DNA from: Polyangiaceae bacterium
GTDB taxonomy: Bacteria > Myxococcota_A > Polyangia > Polyangiales > Polyangiaceae
Assembly (NCBI GenBank): GCA_016715885.1
Contig: JADJXL010000007.1
Coordinates: 1-64,000, forward strand
Length of the DNA: 64,000 nucleotides
Direction: 5' to 3'
The notes beneath the pieces were generated by a model. It had not been told where the DNA came from. It worked only from the letters and a program-made list of their open reading frames with translations, and ran no database searches. The position numbers were made by a program, and so were the translations under genes. Numbering within the stretch: position 1 is the first letter of the stretch; every line of letters starts with the position of its first letter. This document shows, in pieces, positions 1 through 8,793 of the stretch.

Positions 1-3000
1 TCGCGAGCAGCACCGTGATGACCGGTCGCATCCAGCACTTCGACCTGAACGATCCGCATGAACGCACCTCGATAACCAAACGCTCGTAATGCTTCGTAAC
101 GAGCTGCGGCGTCGCGAATCGCCAGCATGGCCTCGGTCGAACGATTGTCGGCCAAACGCGTCGCCGCAAGGATCGTCGCCGCCGCTGCTGCATCGAGCGG
201 CGCCGCACCTGGCAATTCGAGCGCTTCACGCGCCTCACGCTCCGCAAGCCCCAAAACTCCAGCGCGCCGATACACTTCCGCCAGGGCCCAGCGCCCACGC
301 GCAACGTCCGCATCCGTGCCCTTGCTCTTCGACACCGCAATGAGCTGCTCTGCTTCCGTACGCGCCGTGCGGGCATCGCCCGCGTCGAGCAAGGCCAACA
401 CTCGAAATAGCGAACGGAGCGATGCCACGATGGCGAATTCTTCTTCGAGCGGCATTTCGGCACGAAGCGTTTCAATGGCTCGCAAGCTCTGGCCAAGAAG
501 CCATTCATTCATTCCAATGAAGACGCGAGCCAAATGCTGACCGCGACGCGAACCCGCCTCGGTAAATGCATCGTATGCAGCCTTGGCACGCACGAGGCTT
601 TGCCACGGGTTCTCTTTGATCCATGCTTCCCAGCGCGGATATGCCAAATGCCAAAATGCCCGCGCCATCGGGTCTCCATCCGCAGCCGGAGCCACGAGCG
701 CATCGAGCCTTCGCTGAATGGGCTCGACCAAATCGACCCGTCCCTCAGTAAGTAACATTGCCGTCGCCATGGCGAGCGCCAATGACAGCGTACCCAAGAC
801 TTCCGGAGCGGGATCGATGGATCGAATGGTATCGAGAATCCCAATGGATACGTCGATATGGCCGTGTCGCATTTCATACGTGAATTGCGCAAGCGCGCCG
901 CGCACCCAAGCAGCGCTTCCTGGAGGCGCGACGCGCATGAGTTTGGCGCCCGAAATCGATGCCTCGTCGAGCTGATTGCGCCACATGCGAGTTTCCGTCA
1001 CGATACCAAGCAATCCAATGCGCGTATCCGGGTCGGGTTCGAGCGACAAACCTCGTTCGGCGCGGCGAATGGCGACTTCATCATCGCCGGCGCGATGTGC
1101 CCGTTCTGCCGCTCGGAGATAATGCACGGCAGCGCGCTTGACTTGCCCTCCCAATTCGAAGTGCCCAGCAAGCACCAATGGATCGGTTTCACCCCGTTCT
1201 TCGAGCCACTCACCCGCAAGCGTATGCCCGAGCGTGCGATCTTCGGGCGTGAGCATGGCAAACGCACCTTCACGCACGAGGGCGTGACGGAACGCATATT
1301 CGGATTCACCGGAAAACCGACTTTCATGACGAAGCGACAGGATTTCTCGGTCGACGAGGCCGTTCAACTTCTCCAGGATCGTGGCAACCTTTTGCTTTTT
1401 GCCGAGCAGCGCATGGACGCCGCCGGCCCAAAAGACATCCCCGAACAGGCTGGCCGCTCGCAAAATCCGCCGATCCGCATCTTCGAGCGAATGCAAACGG
1501 GATTGCACCATCGCCACGATGGTTTCTGGAAATTCATCACTTCGCCCTTCCGCGGCGGCCCGCACGAGCTCTTCCAAGTAAAACGTATTTCCTTGGGCTC
1601 GCGCGACGATTCGGTCGACGAGATCTTGTCGCGCCTTTTCGCCGAGTGCTTGACGAACGAGCCGTTCGCTCGCCTTTTTCGGCAGCTCGAGAAGCGTGAT
1701 TTCTTGCATCCGCCGCCCTGCCCAAAGCTTGGGAAAACGTTCGTGAACCTCGGGGCGAGCAAGCGCCAAGATGAAAAATGACTTGTCTTTGATGTCGCGA
1801 AGAGCCGCGTCGAGCAATCGGACGGTGGGCAAATCGCCCCATTGAAGATCCTCGAGGACGAGCAGAATCGGCGCGGAACCGCATTCGGCTGACAATAAGT
1901 CCACGAATGCCGATCGCACCTGATCGAGCATGAGCTGCACCGACGCACGGGCAGCGCGAAGTGGAAGATCTTCGTGATCGGGAAAAGGTGCACCCACGAC
2001 TTCACCCAGAAATCGACTCACGCGATGCACATCCGCGCGCGATACTCGTGACGAAACACGGGCCACGATCTTTTGCCGACGCACGTCCTGCGAATCCGCG
2101 ACGGCAATTCCCAAAGGAATGGAGAGCACCCGTGAAGCCAAGTCGAGCGCCGATCCAGCACGCAATACATCGGCTCCCACGACCCATAACGAAAGTTCGG
2201 GATACCGATCGACGCTCAAACGTACGAATTCGTGCGCGAGCCTCGATTTGCCAAGCCCCGGCGGTGCCGTCACGACCGCTGCTTGTGGCACGCCTTCGTC
2301 GATGCAATGGTCGATGAGCCCCGCCAAGAGATTCAATTCGCGATCACGTCCGACGCACGAGGTGGGTTTTCCCAAGAGCGTCCGGGAACCAGGCAATATC
2401 GAACGCTCGCCGTGGAGCACGAACAAGTCGGAATCCAATTCGCGCAAATCGAATCGTCCATCGAGCAGGCCGGCGGTGATCTCGTCGAGAACGATGGGAC
2501 AATCGTCACGGTCGGACCAAGCACGCTGTGCCGATAACGTACGTGCCGCTCGGTCGATTGCATCGCCCAGCGGGTTTTTCCCGGTTGACGCACCCCAGCC
2601 TACGGTCAATGCAAAAGGGCGAGCCGCTGCATGCGCGCGAAGCGTCAGCGCGAGACGTGCCGCGCGTGAAGCCAAGTCCGTGGCAACGGCCGCTCCCGTT
2701 ATCCACAACGCAAGCGACCCGTCAGGCAATGGCTCGCACGGGATCCCCAACGCGTCAGCCTGCGTTTGAATGGCGCGATCGAGCTCGGAAACCACCGGCG
2801 CAACCGAATTCGCGGCAGGCAGCAGTGAATGACGCGAGCGACCAATGAGGAGCGCTGCAACGGGCCGCCGTTCGGTGCCCGTCAACGCCGCAGGTCGATG
2901 CGTGGCCAAGACGCGCGAATTCGGTCCTACGTAATCGAGTTGGTCGAGAAGCTCGACGACGGCCCGGCCATCCATGGGACGCGCATCGGGCTCCTTTGCA

Positions 3001-3746
3001 AGCAATCCCATGACGAATTCTTCGATGGAAAGCGGCACGTCGGGGCGGAGATCACGAAGCCGTGCAGGTTCGGCAAAAAGAACTTTGGCCAAGACCGCCT
3101 GAATGCCCTCGCCGGGAAATGCAGGCACTCCAGCAATACATTGGTACAGCAAACATCCCAGGGCAAACACGTCGGCGCGCGCATCGACCGTCACCTCGCT
3201 CCGAATTTGCTCGGGAGCCATGAATCCAGGCGTGCCAATGAGCGTACCGACGGACGTGATACGACTTCGCGAGCTCAATTTTGCAATGCCAAAATCGACT
3301 ATCTTGGCGTTTTCGGGACGATTTTCAATGAGAAATACATTGGCAGGTTTCAAGTCGCGGTGAACGATTCCTCGAGCATGTGCAGCTCCGAGCGCTTCGG
3401 CAATACGCCTGCCGAGCGCCAATGTGGCGCCAATCGACATGCGACCGCGGAGCAATATCTGCTCCAAATCTTCTCCGTCGAGCCATTCCATGACGAGGTA
3501 GCGGGCGCCGTACGACAAAAAACCGCGATCGAGCAAACGCACGATTCCCGGATGCTCGAGCGCCTCGAGTGCCGCAATTTCGCGTTCGAATCGGTCTTCG
3601 TCGCCCGCGTAACCTTCGAGCAAAATTTTGATCGCCACGCGTTCCGACGTGCGTTTGTCGCGGCCGCGATACACCTCGGCCATGCCTCCCACACCCGCAA
3701 GCTGCAAAATCTCGTAGCGATCACCGACTGTCGTACCCGGCCTCAT
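1..3746 (-). CDS. Ser/Thr protein kinase with cyclase-like, ATPase and TPR-like regions (3' end outside window)
   Basis: Read from the ATG at 3746 to the window edge: 1248 codons with no stop. The kinase domain (about residues 9-275) has the Hanks landmarks: glycine loop GVGGMAEV at 18-25, K40, HRD at 129-131, DFG at 151-153 and APEQ at 177-180. It is followed by a degenerate class III cyclase-like stretch (about 290-450) and a STAND/AAA-type ATPase introduced by VGRDREL, with Walker A APPGLGKS and its lysine at residue 500. The rest is helical and TPR-like. This layout is common in myxobacterial signalling proteins. The domains imply ATP-dependent phosphorylation controlled by a large sensor half; the signal and targets are unknown. 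The gene lies 73 bp downstream of the VWA-like lipoprotein gene on the same strand and may be co-transcribed. Confidence 0.9.
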   Translation of the reverse strand, partial: MRPGTTVGDRYEILQLAGVGGMAEVYRGRDKRTSERVAIKILLEGYAGDEDRFEREIAALEALEHPGIVRLLDRGFLSYGARYLVMEWLDGEDLEQILLRGRMSIGATLALGRRIAEALGAAHARGIVHRDLKPANVFLIENRPENAKIVDFGIAKLSSRSRITSVGTLIGTPGFMAPEQIRSEVTVDARADVFALGCLLYQCIAGVPAFPGEGIQAVLAKVLFAEPARLRDLRPDVPLSIEEFVMGLLAKEPDARPMDGRAVVELLDQLDYVGPNSRVLATHRPAALTGTERRPVAALLIGRSRHSLLPAANSVAPVVSELDRAIQTQADALGIPCEPLPDGSLALWITGAAVATDLASRAARLALTLRAHAAARPFALTVGWGASTGKNPLGDAIDRAARTLSAQRAWSDRDDCPIVLDEITAGLLDGRFDLRELDSDLFVLHGERSILPGSRTLLGKPTSCVGRDRELNLLAGLIDHCIDEGVPQAAVVTAPPGLGKSRLAHEFVRLSVDRYPELSLWVVGADVLRAGSALDLASRVLSIPLGIAVADSQDVRRQKIVARVSSRVSRADVHRVSRFLGEVVGAPFPDHEDLPLRAARASVQLMLDQVRSAFVDLLSAECGSAPILLVLEDLQWGDLPTVRLLDAALRDIKDKSFFILALARPEVHERFPKLWAGRRMQEITLLELPKKASERLVRQALGEKARQDLVDRIVARAQGNTFYLEELVRAAAEGRSDEFPETIVAMVQSRLHSLEDADRRILRAASLFGDVFWAGGVHALLGKKQKVATILEKLNGLVDREILSLRHESRFSGESEYAFRHALVREGAFAMLTPEDRTLGHTLAGEWLEERGETDPLVLAGHFELGGQVKRAAVHYLRAAERAHRAGDDEVAIRRAERGLSLEPDPDTRIGLLGIVTETRMWRNQLDEASISGAKLMRVAPPGSAAWVRGALAQFTYEMRHGHIDVSIGILDTIRSIDPAPEVLGTLSLALAMATAMLLTEGRVDLVEPIQRRLDALVAPAADGDPMARAFWHLAYPRWEAWIKENPWQSLVRAKAAYDAFTEAGSRRGQHLARVFIGMNEWLLGQSLRAIETLRAEMPLEEEFAIVASLRSLFRVLALLDAGDARTARTEAEQLIAVSKSKGTDADVARGRWALAEVYRRAGVLGLAEREAREALELPGAAPLDAAAAATILAATRLADNRSTEAMLAIRDAAARYEALRAFGYRGAFMRIVQVEVLDATGHHGAAR

Positions 3747-3819
3747 GCGCCTGCCCCCGCGCAGCCTATCGATGACAATTGCTCAGTGTAAAGGAGGCTG
3801 GCACGAAAATGCACGCGCG

Positions 3820-5310
3820 TCAGTCATCGACCACGCCAAGCAATGCGCGAAGCACGTCGGCTTGTACGCCGAGCGCACCATCACCCGTCTCGCGCGACAA
3901 CCGAGCAAGCGAATCGGCTTGCATCGCGACGATGGGACGAAGCCCGCCGAGATGATCGGTGCGGCTGCCCTGGAAAATACGCCCCAAGCGACGAACCATC
4001 GAAAGCGCCGATGCGTACGCGATGACGTCACCATGGCGCGCGCGAGCGATGCGTTCGACATCGTCGTCGTAACGTCCCAAAATGGTGCTGTTTGCGGCAA
4101 ACCACGCGCCCGTCGCAGCGTCGCGATAACGCGCCGTGACCGTGAACTCGAGCGGCTCGCCCGGCACCCACACCGGCATCACCACGCGCGCCACTTCAGT
4201 CCGCGCTTCCCCTGCGTACAAGTCGCCAAGCGCCAAACGGTCATGATCGAGCGACAACGCAGTGAAGCCCCCGGACACTTCGAGCACCCGCACCGGCGCG
4301 GGCACCGAACTGAACGTGAGCTCCACGTCTTCGAGCACGACGTCTCCCGGCGGAGGAACGAGCTTCTCGAGCAATTCGTCACGTTTGTCCACGGATGTTC
4401 CGACAAACCCTTCGTGCTCAAACGGAACCAGGTGCGCCGGTCCGAGCGAGCTCGTCATACCTAGTGCCGATACGCGGACGGAGGATCGTTTGAGCGACGC
4501 GATTTCCGACGCAAGACGAAGCTCCCCGCGAGCAACGCCGATGCCATCGGTCAAGACGATCACCTGCCTCGCAGCAGCAACGGGAGCACTGTCGGATGCA
4601 TATCCCGTGAGGAACCTTCGCGCGAGAGCAAGGGCTTTCGGAAGATCGCGGCTGCCTCGTTCCTTGGAGCTCGAGGGACGTCCGACGACGCGCGCGATGG
4701 CGCCATCGAGGAGCGTGTGATCCGAACCAGGGAGTGGAGGAACGACGAGGCGAGCGCCTTGGGCATCGATGACGACGATGCGATCGAGCGCGCCGAGGTT
4801 GTCGAGCACGGTGCGCGCGTGATGCACGGTTTCGCTGGTGTATCCGTCGATGACGAGCGCGATGCGCCGAGGCTCGCGCACCGACGCGTGAGCATGTGGA
4901 AACGCGTCACGAGGCGCGATGACGTCGATGCGCACGAGCACTTCGCCGCCCCAGCTCGGGATGAGCACGTCACTCGAACGAATGACGACGGCAAGGCCCG
5001 GACCGGAGATGGCTACGGGCTTCGACGTGGCTCGCCAAACGCCATCCTTTGGAAGGAGAAACCCGGTTGCGGGCGTCCACGGTTCGTACGGGCTGCGTCG
5101 AACGTTGGGTTTGGGTACTTCGGCGGCATCGATGAATTCGACGCCGTTTGCCGTGAGAACCGATGCTCCACGACGCCCTCCGGCGGGCGTGAAAACGACT
5201 TGTCCATCGCGCGTGAGCGCAGGGCGCGAGCACGCTTCGACACCAGCGGCGAGCGCGAAAAGTGCACTCGCCTGGGCGACAGCACGGATCGTCCGACGCA
5301 GGCTCGCCAT
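3820..5310 (-). CDS. VWA-like exported protein, probable lipoprotein
   Basis: 496 residues. A signal sequence with twin arginines near the start, a hydrophobic core and an AC at about residues 26-27 suggests export; the lipobox-like VEAC is not canonical. The centre (about 145-300) reads like a von Willebrand factor A fold: a beta strand ending in VIDGYTS in the place of the MIDAS DxSxS, and later a strand IVLTDG. The first MIDAS serine is missing, so metal binding may be weak. The C-terminal part resembles the beta-rich region after VWA in VIT/VWA-type surface proteins. The gene is followed by the kinase gene on the same strand and diverges from the RNase HII-like gene across 89 bp. Function is unknown; an envelope adhesion or sensing role is inference. 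Confidence 0.65.
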   Translation of the reverse strand: MASLRRTIRAVAQASALFALAAGVEACSRPALTRDGQVVFTPAGGRRGASVLTANGVEFIDAAEVPKPNVRRSPYEPWTPATGFLLPKDGVWRATSKPVAISGPGLAVVIRSSDVLIPSWGGEVLVRIDVIAPRDAFPHAHASVREPRRIALVIDGYTSETVHHARTVLDNLGALDRIVVIDAQGARLVVPPLPGSDHTLLDGAIARVVGRPSSSKERGSRDLPKALALARRFLTGYASDSAPVAAARQVIVLTDGIGVARGELRLASEIASLKRSSVRVSALGMTSSLGPAHLVPFEHEGFVGTSVDKRDELLEKLVPPPGDVVLEDVELTFSSVPAPVRVLEVSGGFTALSLDHDRLALGDLYAGEARTEVARVVMPVWVPGEPLEFTVTARYRDAATGAWFAANSTILGRYDDDVERIARARHGDVIAYASALSMVRRLGRIFQGSRTDHLGGLRPIVAMQADSLARLSRETGDGALGVQADVLRALLGVVDD

Positions 5311-5399
5311 GGCAACGAAGAGGATACGCTAAGTTTGGAGGAAATCCGCTTCGAGCTGGGCGATGACGCGAGGCGCTGCTCGTGTAACGGTGTGGGCGC

Positions 5400-6359
5400 A
5401 TGAGCTCGCGGCAAAATTTTCGTATAGGCGTGGACGAAAACGGACTCGGCCCACGTCTCGGACCGATGCTCGTTACGGCCGTGATGGCGCGCGTGACGGA
5501 AGATGGCGCAGCCGTCGTGGAGCGAAAGCCGCGAGGAGGCCTGGCGCAGCGTCTAGGCGACTCGAAGGCGATGGTGGCATACGGCGACGTTGCGCTGGCC
5601 GAAGCGTGGGCGCGAGCGCTTGCGGCGCGGGGTGCGGGCAGGCCGGGTTTTTCCTACGGAACGGTGGACGATCTGGTGCATGCGATCGCGTTCGAGGAGC
5701 GAGATGCGCTTCGCGCGCGGTGTCCGGATCACGTCGCAGGACAATGTTGGAACACAAACGCTGAGGGGTTTTCCGCGACGAACGAGTTGGTCGTGACGAT
5801 CGGGAAGGACCTGGACAAACTCGCGAGCAAAGGAGTGGAGGTCGTTGCGGTGCGGTCGTCGATCGTGTGTACGAAGCGGCTGAACGAGGGGCTCGATGCG
5901 GGCAAGAGCCGATTCACGATGGATTTGCACGCGATGGAGGAGCTCATCGTTTCACTTCAAGCGATGGCGGGTGAGGAGGTGGAGGCGATTTGCGGGAAGG
6001 TGGGAGGGTTTGGCAAGTACAGCGGCGCGTTCGGGCCGCTTGGCGGGCGGATGCACGCGATCTTGCAGGAAACGCGGCCGAAGAGCGTGTATCGGTTTCC
6101 GGGGCTCGGGGACATCGCGTTCGTGCAGGATGGGGATGCGACGGATCTGCTCGTGTCGCTCGCGTCGATGGTGGGCAAATGGATGCGCGAGGTGCTGATG
6201 GAGCGGATCGTGCGGCACTATCAGGGGATGGTGCCGGGATTGGCGGGGGCGAGCGGGTATCACGATCCGGTGACGGGGAAGTTTGTCGAGGCCACACAAT
6301 TGGTGCGGCGGGACAAACGCGTACCGAACGATTGTTTCGAGCGACGTGGGAAGGGGTGA
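5400..6359 (+). CDS. RNase HII-like protein with altered active site
   Basis: 319 residues. The start GVDENGLGPRLGP (10-22) copies the RNase HII signature GxDExGRGPxxGP and supplies the first two acidic residues (D12, E13). DSK at 54-56 matches the RNase HII DSK(K) motif. SLASMVGKWMRE (253-264) aligns with the family's ASIxAKVxRD motif, with E264 in place of the usual aspartate. The motif that normally reads xDG appears as ICGK (197-200), with cysteine instead of the third acid. It is longer than bacterial RNase HII (about 200 aa). It may be a divergent RNA:DNA-hybrid nuclease or a binding-only relative. A degraded copy lies at 7147-7530. It is transcribed away from the VWA gene. Confidence 0.7.
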   Translation: MSSRQNFRIGVDENGLGPRLGPMLVTAVMARVTEDGAAVVERKPRGGLAQRLGDSKAMVAYGDVALAEAWARALAARGAGRPGFSYGTVDDLVHAIAFEERDALRARCPDHVAGQCWNTNAEGFSATNELVVTIGKDLDKLASKGVEVVAVRSSIVCTKRLNEGLDAGKSRFTMDLHAMEELIVSLQAMAGEEVEAICGKVGGFGKYSGAFGPLGGRMHAILQETRPKSVYRFPGLGDIAFVQDGDATDLLVSLASMVGKWMREVLMERIVRHYQGMVPGLAGASGYHDPVTGKFVEATQLVRRDKRVPNDCFERRGKG

Positions 6360-6394
6360 GCGCGCCGAACCGTTGCACTCGCGCACCACGCTGA

Positions 6395-6414
6395 TATAGT
6401 CACGAGTATAGTCA
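6395..6414 (+). promoter_or_regulatory. Direct repeat TATAGTCA x2 overlapping the antitoxin start
   Basis: TATAGTCA occurs at 6395-6402 and again at 6407-6414, a 12-bp period. The second copy supplies the A of the antitoxin start codon at 6414. There is no Shine-Dalgarno sequence in front of this start, so the mRNA may be leaderless. Ribbon-helix-helix proteins commonly bind short tandem sites, so this is a plausible autoregulatory operator. That role is inference from position and spacing. Confidence 0.45.
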
Positions 6415-6662
6415 TGGCTACGAGTGTCCACCTGCCGCAAGCGCTGCTCGATGCTCTCGATCGGCGTGCCAAGTATCTACGAATCAGCCGGAATCGGTTG
6501 ATCGTGCAAGCGCTCGAACGAGAACTACGGGCAACCGATGAATGGTCACCGGGATTCTTTGAACGTCTCGAAGAAACGGACGCTGCAACCGCCGCAGCCG
6601 TTGAAGAGATGCTCGATGCGGTGCTGAGAGCAAGGCGATCGAAAAAACCGAGGCGCCTATGA
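6414..6662 (+). CDS. Ribbon-helix-helix antitoxin (VapB/CopG-like)
   Basis: 82 residues. The N-terminus reads TSVHLPQALLDALDRRAK followed by ISRNRLIVQAL, the beta strand plus two-helix layout of ribbon-helix-helix DNA-binding domains. The C-terminal half is acidic then basic, as expected for a toxin-wrapping tail. Its stop codon overlaps the start of the PIN-domain toxin (ATGA at 6659-6662), giving translational coupling. Known members bind their own promoter and neutralise the partner toxin. The pair sits between the intact RNase HII-like gene and its decayed copy. Confidence 0.85.
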   Translation: MATSVHLPQALLDALDRRAKYLRISRNRLIVQALERELRATDEWSPGFFERLEETDAATAAAVEEMLDAVLRARRSKKPRRL

Positions 6663-7063
6663 AATACGTCCTGGATACGAACGCCGTGTCAGCATTGATG
6701 AAAGGCGACGCAACCGTGATTGGACGATTGCGCCGCGTAAGCAAAGGCGCTGTGGCAATTCCTCAGCCGGTCATCGCTGAACTTGCATACGGAATCGAGC
6801 GCCTTCCTCGCTCGAAGCGTCGTCAGGCGCTGCAAGAACGACTCGATTGGATCCTCAAGGAACTCGCACGCACACTCTGGACTGACGCGGTGAGCGAAAA
6901 GTTTGGCGTTGTGAAGGCGACGCTCGAACGCCGAGGAGAACGCATCGAGGATCTTGATGCAGCGATCGCTGCACACGCGCTCGCTGAAGACGCAGTGCTC
7001 GTGACGGCCAATGTGCGACACCTAGCCAGGGTGCCTGGATTGAAAGTTGAAGATTGGAGCTAA
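6659..7063 (+). CDS. VapC-type PIN-domain toxin
   Basis: 134 residues, normal for VapC. The PIN-domain acids are visible: D6 in LDTNAVSAL, E41 in AELAYG, D98/D100 in IEDLDAAIAAHAL, and N118 in VTANVRHL. VapC toxins are Mg-dependent ribonucleases that usually cut tRNA or rRNA and are held inactive by their antitoxin. The start overlaps the antitoxin stop by four bases. No catalytic residue is missing, so the toxin should be active. A perfect stem-loop lies ten bases after its stop. Confidence 0.9.
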   Translation: MKYVLDTNAVSALMKGDATVIGRLRRVSKGAVAIPQPVIAELAYGIERLPRSKRRQALQERLDWILKELARTLWTDAVSEKFGVVKATLERRGERIEDLDAAIAAHALAEDAVLVTANVRHLARVPGLKVEDWS

Positions 7064-7072
7064 CCAATCATT

Positions 7073-7100
7073 TGTTCGCCAACGGTGCCGCTGGCGAACA
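7073..7100. terminator. Stem-loop after vapC-like gene
   Basis: TGTTCGCCA (7073-7081) pairs perfectly with TGGCGAACA (7092-7100) around a 10-base loop. It begins ten bases after the toxin stop. No T-run follows, so it is not a standard intrinsic terminator; it may act as an mRNA-stabilising hairpin or a weak terminator. Confidence 0.4.
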
Positions 7101-7146
7101 TGCCGCACGGAAGAGGAAAACAGAGGACATGAACTTGCCTTACGAA

Positions 7147-7530
7147 GCGCCTCGGCGACGCGAAGCCGGGGTGGTGGCGCGCGGCAACGTTGCGCTTGTC
7201 GAATCGCGGGCACGAGCGTGGGACGGGCTGGCCGGGTCCTGACTTTGGAATCGTGGCCGATTTAGTGCATGCGATCGCGTTCAAGGATCGCGGGACGCTG
7301 CGTGCGCGATGTCCAGATCATGTCGAAACACAATGTTGGAGCACCAACGAAGGAAACTTCGCCGCGACGGATGAGTTGGCGAGACGATCGGCAAGGACCT
7401 GGACAAACTCGCGAGCATAGGGGTATCACGCACCGGTGACGGCAAAGTTTGTCGAGGCAACGCAGCTCGTGCGGAATGGAAGCGGGTACTGGACGATTGT
7501 TTCGAGCGGTGGGGGAAGAGTTGAGCGCGG
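7147..7530 (+). pseudogene. Decayed copy of the RNase HII-like gene
   Basis: Base-level similarity to the gene at 5400-6359 is clear by eye. The stretch around 7259-7330 matches its middle, encoding DLVHAIAF then LRARCPDHV and QCWSTN. The match then jumps near 7424 to the 3' end (YHxPVTxKFVEATQLVR), skipping about 420 bp. Several frameshifts and early stops break the reading frame. The copy ends at the position corresponding to the parent stop. The pair therefore brackets the toxin-antitoxin genes, as if the TA module arrived with or between a duplication. It cannot make a working protein. Confidence 0.85.
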
Positions 7531-7592
7531 TGGCCGCAGAAGTTTTGAGTGAAGAACCGCCTGTACTAGATGCTAGCTGCAGCGAATGCCCC

Positions 7593-8112
7593 TCAGCCCC
7601 AAACCCGCTTGATTGCGTGCTTGATGTCAGTACATACGGGTCCCATTGCCGCCTTGATGTTTTTATCCGATCGATCGGCAAATGTCGCCGGCGTAACCCC
7701 AGAGATCCGTAGGCAAATCAATTTCTTTGTCTCGACAATAGACAATAAACGTTCGGTCTCGGCCGAGTGCTCCCATAAAAAGGCCCAATTCGAACAAAAC
7801 GTTGTCGCGCGGCGAGTTCTTCTTGTTCTTCCGGGTGAAGGTCATGTCATCCGGAGTCAAAACGAGCACCGCAAAATCGAATTGATCTCGAGCGTCGAGA
7901 AGGGATTCGAGCGTGCCCTTAGATAGTCCAAAAACTCCTTGATGCCAGATTGTAGGTTCTGCAAGGTAATCGAGCCCGGCCTGAATCTGTTCCGCGTAAT
8001 CGAGCCCCTCAACCGACGAGCCAATGAATATCCGAGGCTTGCGCTGCGGTTGGCGGTTTTGACTGCCGTCCGCAGAATCGGGCGCCGAACCATTCAGAGG
8101 TCGAACCATCAT
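7593..8112 (-). pseudogene. TIR-like effector (CAP12/Pycsar TIR family), frameshifted near its 3' end
   Basis: The conserved part runs from RIFIGSSVEGLDYAEQI through FDFAVLVLTPDD, RDNVLFELGLFMGALGRDR and DLPTDL. These are hallmarks of the TIR-like family (Pfam PF10137) seen in CBASS/Pycsar effectors and as stand-alone proteins, where NAD cleavage is the known activity. The family C-terminus, GVTPATFADRSDKN then AAMGPVC, is present but one frame away: an extra base near 7703 shifts the frame so translation ends at 7663 instead of 7593. Removing one T would restore about 170 codons. Start candidates are the adjacent ATGs at 8112/8109 or a GTG at 8235; none has a good Shine-Dalgarno. No cyclase gene is adjacent. 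It may be a real mutation or a sequencing error. Confidence 0.7.
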
Positions 8113-8313
8113 CAGGGAGGCGAGAATAGGAGGCAATCTTCGTCTGTGGGTCGTCCAGGCATATTGTCCTCGGTGGCGAATTGGCAAACCTAACAGCGGA
8201 GTAGATGCCACACCGAACAAGCAGTCAAGAGGCACATGTCACGACCGGTTCGCCCATACGAAAGCGGAAAAACAGGGTGCATGAGCGTGAATATAGTTTG
8301 ACTACAAATCATT

Positions 8314-8331
8314 TCGTTTGTGAACAAACGA
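8314..8331. promoter_or_regulatory. 18-bp perfect palindrome between HNH gene and TIR-like gene
   Basis: TCGTTTGT-GA-ACAAACGA, with two central bases unpaired. It lies in the most AT-rich part of a 141-bp or longer gap, downstream of the HNH stop and upstream of the TIR-like gene. It could be an operator for the TIR-like gene or a short hairpin ending the HNH transcript; the sequence alone cannot decide. Confidence 0.35.
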
Positions 8332-8376
8332 CACGCGTACATGACAATCTTCAGCCGTTATCATGAATCATCGTGC

Positions 8377-8793
8377 TCACACCTCGAACAACCCTGCATC
8401 CACGAGAATCCCTCGTTCGACGACGCGAAGGGAGTCGTTGAGTCGCAGTAGCTTCACAGTCACTCTTCCGATCCCGCTCAGCCCATGCACATGCGCTTGC
8501 AGAAGAGCGAAGTGCTCGCACCAAAAATGCTTTCGCGGATGAAAGAGCGGTTCGAGTCGCCTGGTATGCGGATCGATCGACGCGATGTCGCTGCCTTTGT
8601 GCTGGTTGCAAAGTACGCACGCTAGAGCGAGGTTTTCCCCATCTGTCGCTCCCCCGTGCTTTTGCGCGATGATGTGATCGACTTCGTGGGGAAAGAACGT
8701 GACTGCCTCGGGCATGAGGCAGTATTCGCAACGCCCATTCGCCCGTTCGTGAACGGCGCGGCGCAATGCCACCGGGATGTGAACCAGGCTCAC
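8377..8793 (-). CDS. HNH endonuclease
   Basis: 138 residues from a GTG start at 8793 that overlaps the upstream stop (GTGA at 8790-8793); this overlap is why the start was chosen over one 25 codons further upstream. The zinc and HNH elements are clear: RCEYC, HEVDHIIAQKHGG, ENLALACVLCNQHKG. HNH enzymes of this compact type cut DNA with a single metal. The gene is translationally coupled to a small helical protein, an arrangement that looks like a conserved pair, but its biological role is not known. The tail after the HNH core has a second Cys/His-containing stretch (HFWCEHF). Confidence 0.85.
   Translation of the reverse strand: MSLVHIPVALRRAVHERANGRCEYCLMPEAVTFFPHEVDHIIAQKHGGATDGENLALACVLCNQHKGSDIASIDPHTRRLEPLFHPRKHFWCEHFALLQAHVHGLSGIGRVTVKLLRLNDSLRVVERGILVDAGLFEV

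Noticed and set aside
2829..3791. Long plus-strand frame opposite the kinase gene
   Set aside because: Its codons are the mirror of the kinase reading; the minus strand has all Hanks motifs, so the plus frame is a shadow.
8112..8235. GTG start at 8235 for the TIR-like gene
   Set aside because: The added 41 residues are basic and unlike the family; the TIR fold begins after the ATGs at 8112/8109, though start assignment is still uncertain.
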